A DNA stretch of 64,000 bases. Origin: Streptomonospora nanhaiensis. Its GTDB lineage: Bacteria > Actinomycetota > Actinomycetes > Streptosporangiales > Streptosporangiaceae. Of the stretch, positions 60,178 to 64,000 are shown in pieces. The notes below the pieces were generated by a model, which worked only from the letters and a program-made list of their open reading frames with translations, ran no database searches and was not told the origin of the DNA. The stretch covers positions 372,001 through 436,000 of the forward strand of contig NZ_JACCFO010000001.1 of NCBI RefSeq assembly GCF_013410565.1. The letters are read 5' to 3'. Position numbers and translations under genes: made by a program. How positions within the stretch are numbered: position 1 is the stretch's first letter; each line of letters opens with the position of its first letter.

Positions 60178-61466
60178 TAAGACTCCAGCAGACAGGACGA
60201 GATGACTGCGAACGACGTGGAAGAGAAGCGGCACCGCGAGAGACCCGAGGGCCGGTGCCGGGCGCCCCAGAGCGGGGTCACCTGGCCTGCAACACGGCAT
60301 CCCCTTTGCGAAATCCCGAGGTGCCGTTGATCTTCCCGTGATGTGAATTACGTGCGGGAAAGCCCGTGAACGCGGGGATTTCCGGGGCCTGTGACGGCCC
60401 GCACGGGGCGATCCGCACCGTCCACCGGTCAGCGTCCGGTAAAGGCCGTCCGATGCCGGGTCACGGGAGGTGCCGCAAGCCCTCTGAAAAGGGCCACGCG
60501 CCCTCCAACACAAGGCCCCCTTTGCGAAATCCCGGGTATGCGTTGATCCTCCCGTGATCTGCGTTACGTGGGAAAAGTCCCGTGGCGGCAGGGGTTTGCG
60601 GGACCGGCGCCCGACCGGCCGGAGGAGAGGGCGCGCCCCGCGGGGGTCAGCGCCCGGTAAAACCCGGGGCGGGTGGCGCCGGCCCCGCCGCCCCCGGCCC
60701 GGTCGCGTCCGGGGCCGCCGGGTGAGGGGAGGGCCCGCACGGCGGGCGAAAGGGGAGGGCCCGGCATCCGCGAGGCCCGCCGCGGGGGTGCGGGGCCGCC
60801 CGCCGGCGCGCCCCGCCCGGCGGGCGCGCGGCGGCACCCCGGCAAAGCCCGGGTCACGCCCGTCTCCGCCGCGCGTCCGCTCCGCGCGCGCCGCGGGCGC
60901 GCGGGAATTCCGCGCTCCGCCGCAGGTGGCGGGCGGGTTGGGATTTTCTTGGCGTTTCCTGTGCATGATCGGGACCTCGGCGGTTAGCCGCCCCGGTGCA
61001 CGCACCAGTGGAGAGTCGAGGGCCTCTCCCCGCGTGCGGGTGTGAACCCCACAGGGGGCACCCGGACCGCCCCGGACGGCGGCGCGTCGAGGCGCCGCCC
61101 GTCCGCACGGCCGGTGCCGCACGGCTTCGGGGGGAGCCGCAGGCGCCGGCCCGGGGAGCAGCAGGACGCTCCCCCCGGTGGGCTGCCTGTCCGCCCGCCG
61201 GAGCGACACGGGGTACGGCCGGGGCGTGCGGCGCTTCCGTCCCGAATGGCGCCCGCCCCGGCCCGGGTCCACCGACCGGGGCGCGGGCCTCCCTGGCCGC
61301 CAGGAGCGTCCGCCCCCGACGTCCCCCCTGCCGCGCCTCCGCCGGGCTCCCGGAGGCTCCCCGGACACCACGACGGGCGCACTCCGATGCCCGCTGCGCA
61401 CCGGAGGGCGCCCGCCTTCGGCGGCGGCGGGGTGCCTTCCGCCGCCGCCCTCGGGGTGGTCCCTCG
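60178..61466. other. 1.3-kb gap between the efflux gene and chitinase
   Basis: Apart from the tandem repeat at 60305-60589, there is a less GC-rich patch at 60935-60990 (TTGGGATTTTCTTGGCG). The rest is low-complexity GC-rich sequence with open frames but no ribosome sites or domains. It probably includes the efflux gene's leader and promoter. Confidence 0.5.
60305..60589. repeat. Tandem imperfect repeat with about 216-bp period upstream of the efflux gene
   Basis: A block of about 70 bp starting TTTGCGAAATCCCG occurs at 60305 and again at 60521 with roughly 80% identity; a second block, GGTCAGCG(T/C)CCGGTAAA, occurs at 60427 and 60645. The order and spacing are kept, so one unit has been duplicated. 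Both copies also read in the same minus-strand frame. Confidence 0.7.
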
Positions 61467-61505
61467 CCGTCCGTGCGGCCGGCCCGGTGCCGGCCGCACG
61501 GACGG
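61467..61505 (-). terminator. Strong hairpin terminator after the chitinase gene
   Basis: A perfect 17-bp stem, CCGTCCGTGCGGCCGGC with its complement, surrounds a 5-base loop and begins 5 bp past the stop codon on the minus strand. Confidence 0.8.
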
Positions 61506-61510
61506 TTGCG

Positions 61511-63550
61511 CTAGTCGTCCAGCGCGGAGTCGATGGCCGTCATCAGGCTGCCCTGGGCGTCGTCGCCGTCCAGCGACCACGCCATGATGCCGCCGAGCCC
61601 CTGGTCCTGGGCCCACTCGACCTTCTGCCGCATGGCGGTGGGGTCGTCGTAGGTCCAGAACGTGGTGCCGTTGTAGAGCCAGGCGGTGCCGGCCGCGTCA
61701 TCGCGGTGCAGCGTGTAGCCCGTCAGGTTCTTGATGTTCTTGTAGTCGTCGATGCCGGCCTCGAACGGCCCGGGCGCGGGTCCCGTGGAGGACTGGAACA
61801 GGCCGTCGCCGTTGGGGCCGCCGGGCACGCCCGTCCAGCCCCGGCTGTAGAACGGCACGCCCATCACGAGGTCGGCCGGGTCCGCCCCGCGGTCGGTGTA
61901 GGCGGCGAGGGTCTCCGCCATGCTGTAGGTGCGGGGCCCCGGGTCGCCGGCCACGGGGGTGAGGTTGGACTGGTGGTTGGTCGTGGACTCCCACGCGCCG
62001 TGGAAGTCGTAGCCCTGCAGCGTGACGAAGTCGAAGTCCTCCATCAGCGGGCCCACCTCGTAGCCGGCCTCCACCTTGGCGGGGTCGGCGGCCATGAACG
62101 CCGTCAGCTCGTATTCGCGGCCGTTCTCGGCGCCCAGCGCGTCCAGCTGCTCGCGGAACTCCTGGACCAGCGCGGTGAAGTTCTGCTTGTCCTCGGGGCG
62201 GTAGGTGTTGTCCGGGTGGCCCTCCGAGCCCGGCCACTCCCAGTCGAGGTCGACGCCGTCGAACACCCCGGCCGCGGCACCCGTGCCGCCCGCGCCGTCG
62301 ATGACCGGCAGGTTGCCGCGCAGGTACATGTCCACGCAGGAGCGCACCAGCCGCTCCCGCGACTCCGCCGTCAGCGCGGCGTCGGAGAGGTTGCGCGACC
62401 AGGTCCAGCCGCCCAGCGAGATCAGCACCCGCAGCCCGGGGTGCTTCTCCTTCAGCTCGCGCAGCTGGTTGAAGTTGCCGCGCAGCGGCTGGTCCCAGGT
62501 GTCGCCCTGGCCGTCGACGCTGTCGGCCGCCGCGAAGGCGCGCCCGTAGTCGGCGTAGGCGTCGCCCTGGCCGGGCTGGTTGGCCATGAAGCACTGCCCG
62601 TCGGCCGAGACGTTGGCGAAGGCGTAGTTGATGTGGGTCAGCTTCTCGGCGCTTCCGCTGGTGTCGACGTCCTGCACCAGGTAGTCGCGGCCGTAGATGC
62701 CCCACTGGGTGAAGTAGCCCACGCGGCGGTCGCCGCCGGGACCGGGCCCTCCGCCGTCCTGGTCGGTGCGGGCGGTCACCGGTCCGCCGGCCGCGGACCG
62801 GTTGCCGGCCGCGTCGTAGGCGCGGACGGCGAAGGTGTACTCGGTGTCGGGCTCCAGGCCGCCGACGGTGGCCGAGGTCGCGCCGCCGGTGGTGGAGGCG
62901 ACCACCTCGCCACCGCGCAGCACCTCGTAGCCGGCCACGCCGACGTTGTCCCGCGCCGCGCTCCAGGCCAGGGTCAGGCTCGTCGCGGTGGTGGCGGAGA
63001 CCCGCAGACCGCTGGGCGCCGTGGGCGCCTCGGTGTCCTCCTCCGACCCGCCGCCGGTGCACGGGTCGCCGTTGAGGGTGCAGGTCAGCGGCTCGGTGTC
63101 GGTCGGCCCGGCGGAGAAGGAACCGTTGAACCCGATCCCGTAGCTGCCGCCCGCGGGCACGGCCGCGCCCCAGCTGGGCGGGGTCACGGTATAGGTGCCG
63201 CCGGAGCGGGACAGGCTCGCGTTCCACAGGGACGACACGGCGGTGCCCTCGGGCAGGGTGAACCGGATCGTCCAGTCCTCCAGCGCGGAGGACGTCTCGT
63301 TGATGATCGTGAACTGGCCGCTGTAGCCGGTCTCCCAGCTCTGGCCCTGGGTGTAGACCACGGTGACCTGGCCGGGCGCCGCTGCGGCGGGCGCGGTCGA
63401 GGCGGCCAGGAGCGAGGTGGCCGCCATCGCCAGCGCGAGCGCCGCGGCGGACAGGCGGGCGGTGGTGCGCGGGGACCGGGGAAAGCGCCGGTCAAAGGTG
63501 CGGGCGGACTTCCGAGGGGATCGCGCGAACAGTCTCAAGGGGGATCTCAC
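61511..63550 (-). CDS. Secreted chitinase: CBM2, FN3 and GH18 domains
   Basis: The 679-aa protein has a long Arg-rich signal peptide with core AALALAMAATSLLAAS (cleavage near 58, possibly twin-arginine-independent), a CBM2 chitin/cellulose-binding domain (about 58-160, GYSGQFTIINETSSALEDW, two cysteines), a short acidic linker, an FN3 domain (about 175-265) and a GH18 catalytic barrel (275-679) with SLGGWTWS and the active-site FDGVDLDWEW near residue 428. It hydrolyses chitin outside the cell. The start is GTG with AGGAGA upstream. A terminator follows at once. Confidence 0.94.
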   Translation of the reverse strand: MRSPLRLFARSPRKSARTFDRRFPRSPRTTARLSAAALALAMAATSLLAASTAPAAAAPGQVTVVYTQGQSWETGYSGQFTIINETSSALEDWTIRFTLPEGTAVSSLWNASLSRSGGTYTVTPPSWGAAVPAGGSYGIGFNGSFSAGPTDTEPLTCTLNGDPCTGGGSEEDTEAPTAPSGLRVSATTATSLTLAWSAARDNVGVAGYEVLRGGEVVASTTGGATSATVGGLEPDTEYTFAVRAYDAAGNRSAAGGPVTARTDQDGGGPGPGGDRRVGYFTQWGIYGRDYLVQDVDTSGSAEKLTHINYAFANVSADGQCFMANQPGQGDAYADYGRAFAAADSVDGQGDTWDQPLRGNFNQLRELKEKHPGLRVLISLGGWTWSRNLSDAALTAESRERLVRSCVDMYLRGNLPVIDGAGGTGAAAGVFDGVDLDWEWPGSEGHPDNTYRPEDKQNFTALVQEFREQLDALGAENGREYELTAFMAADPAKVEAGYEVGPLMEDFDFVTLQGYDFHGAWESTTNHQSNLTPVAGDPGPRTYSMAETLAAYTDRGADPADLVMGVPFYSRGWTGVPGGPNGDGLFQSSTGPAPGPFEAGIDDYKNIKNLTGYTLHRDDAAGTAWLYNGTTFWTYDDPTAMRQKVEWAQDQGLGGIMAWSLDGDDAQGSLMTAIDSALDD

Positions 63551-63934
63551 GGGGTCGGTCTCCTACTCCGCGGCAGGAAGGGGGAGGGCGGCGCCCGCGC
63601 GGGGGGCTGCGCCGCCGCGAGGGTGCCGGGGGACGGCGCGCGGGCCGTCACGAATTTTTTAGGAAACTTAACTGTCAGTTTTTGTGCCTGGCAAGGGCTC
63701 CGGGGCGGCAGGCGCGGGGGGCGCGGGCGCGGCCGGGGGCGCGTGGGACCGCTGTGACGGCCCCGGTACGGCCCGCCAACTGCGCAGGTCCGCGCGGCGG
63801 GGGCGGGGGTGAGGAGGGCGCGGGGGCGGGTGGCCGGATCCGGCCGCGGTGCGGGGATTGACGCGGGCGCCGGCGGCGGTGCGCAGGCCGGGGCAGGGCG
63901 GCCGGAGCGGCGCCGGCCCGGCGGCGGGCTCCGC
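63551..63934 (-). promoter_or_regulatory. Promoter region of the chitinase gene
   Basis: An AT-rich island at 63653-63688 stands out in GC-rich sequence. On the minus strand TTGCCA (63694-63689) and TTAAGT (63671-63666) are 17 bp apart and may be -35 and -10. TTAGGAAACTTAACTG next to it may be an operator. From 63760 to 63934 nothing is seen. Confidence 0.45.
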
Positions 63935-64000
63935 TCAGCGCCGGCCCAGCCGGTCGCGGAACCAGGTCATCGCCGCCCCGGTGACCTGCTCCAGGGCGCC
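63935..64000 (-). CDS. C-terminal end of a gene entering from the right edge
   Basis: The last 21 codons before the TGA at 63937-63935 read GALEQVTGAAMTWFRDRLGRR on the minus strand. The helical, charged ending is common in alpha/beta hydrolases, but 21 residues do not identify a family. The frame is open to the edge. Confidence 0.4.
   Translation of the reverse strand, partial: GALEQVTGAAMTWFRDRLGRR

Noticed and set aside
60935-61070. Possible riboswitch (GGTTAGCCGCCCC and following) in the chitinase-efflux gap
   Set aside because: No conserved core of a riboswitch class I can name was matched, and it lies far from any plausible target start.
58903-61401. 832-aa version of the efflux protein extending through the leader
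   Set aside because: The added 408 residues have no transporter features; GTG at 60177 has a good ribosome site and gives the usual length.
1-64000. tRNA or rRNA genes
   Set aside because: No cloverleaf with a conserved T-arm and no rRNA core sequence was recognised on either strand.

Overview
The window is high-GC actinobacterial chromosome: frequent GTG and TTG starts, tightly overlapping operons, and families such as XRE/DUF397 pairs, a spore-associated protein A relative, a PPOX F420-type enzyme and MoxR-DUF58-transglutaminase operons. The mixture would fit Nocardiopsaceae or a related Streptosporangiales lineage, but that placement is inference. No rRNA, tRNA or CRISPR array was seen.

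Layout. 0-2.7 kb: a small membrane protein, an AlkB-type dealkylating dioxygenase behind a perfect palindrome, and a CorA metal channel. 2.7-3.65 kb: an IS5-family element whose transposase needs a -1 frameshift. 3.65-11.25 kb: a minus-strand run of SWIM zinc-finger, DUF5691, MoxR ATPase, DUF5682 and VWA proteins, related in content to the E. coli yehLMPQ set; its biochemical role is open. 11.5-19.2 kb: an O-methyltransferase, a LURP-one-related protein, a TetR regulator, a family 2 glycosyltransferase, PstS with a PHO-box-like repeat, an XRE/DUF397 pair facing two small genes, and AroQ. 19.5-25.3 kb: TreY and TreZ, which make trehalose from maltodextrin, flanking an RlmA-type rRNA methyltransferase and the remnant of another gene.

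26-38.2 kb: an envelope-oriented region with a membrane-anchored FN3 protein, a SapA-like secreted protein, a PPOX enzyme, then MoxR, DUF58, a transglutaminase-like membrane protein lacking its catalytic residues, and an FN3-carrying pseudokinase. 38.5-42.6 kb: lutABC lactate oxidation genes on the minus strand with a divergent FadR/LldR-type regulator and repeated operator-like sites. 42.75-43.85 kb: an intact IS481-family element with a 6-bp target duplication.

44.9-58 kb: two molybdenum-hydroxylase loci. The first is PaoABC-like (a fused 2Fe-2S plus Mo subunit and a YagS-like FAD subunit) and faces a TetR gene across two identical palindromic operators. The second is an xanthine-dehydrogenase-like set (FAD, 2Fe-2S with a frameshift, Mo) with an 8-oxoguanine deaminase-like amidohydrolase and a divergent PucR regulator, pointing to purine catabolism. 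58-64 kb: a pentapeptide-repeat protein, a Bcr/CflA-type efflux pump behind a long leader with a tandem repeat of about 216 bp, a CBM2-FN3-GH18 chitinase, and the last codons of a gene entering from the right edge.
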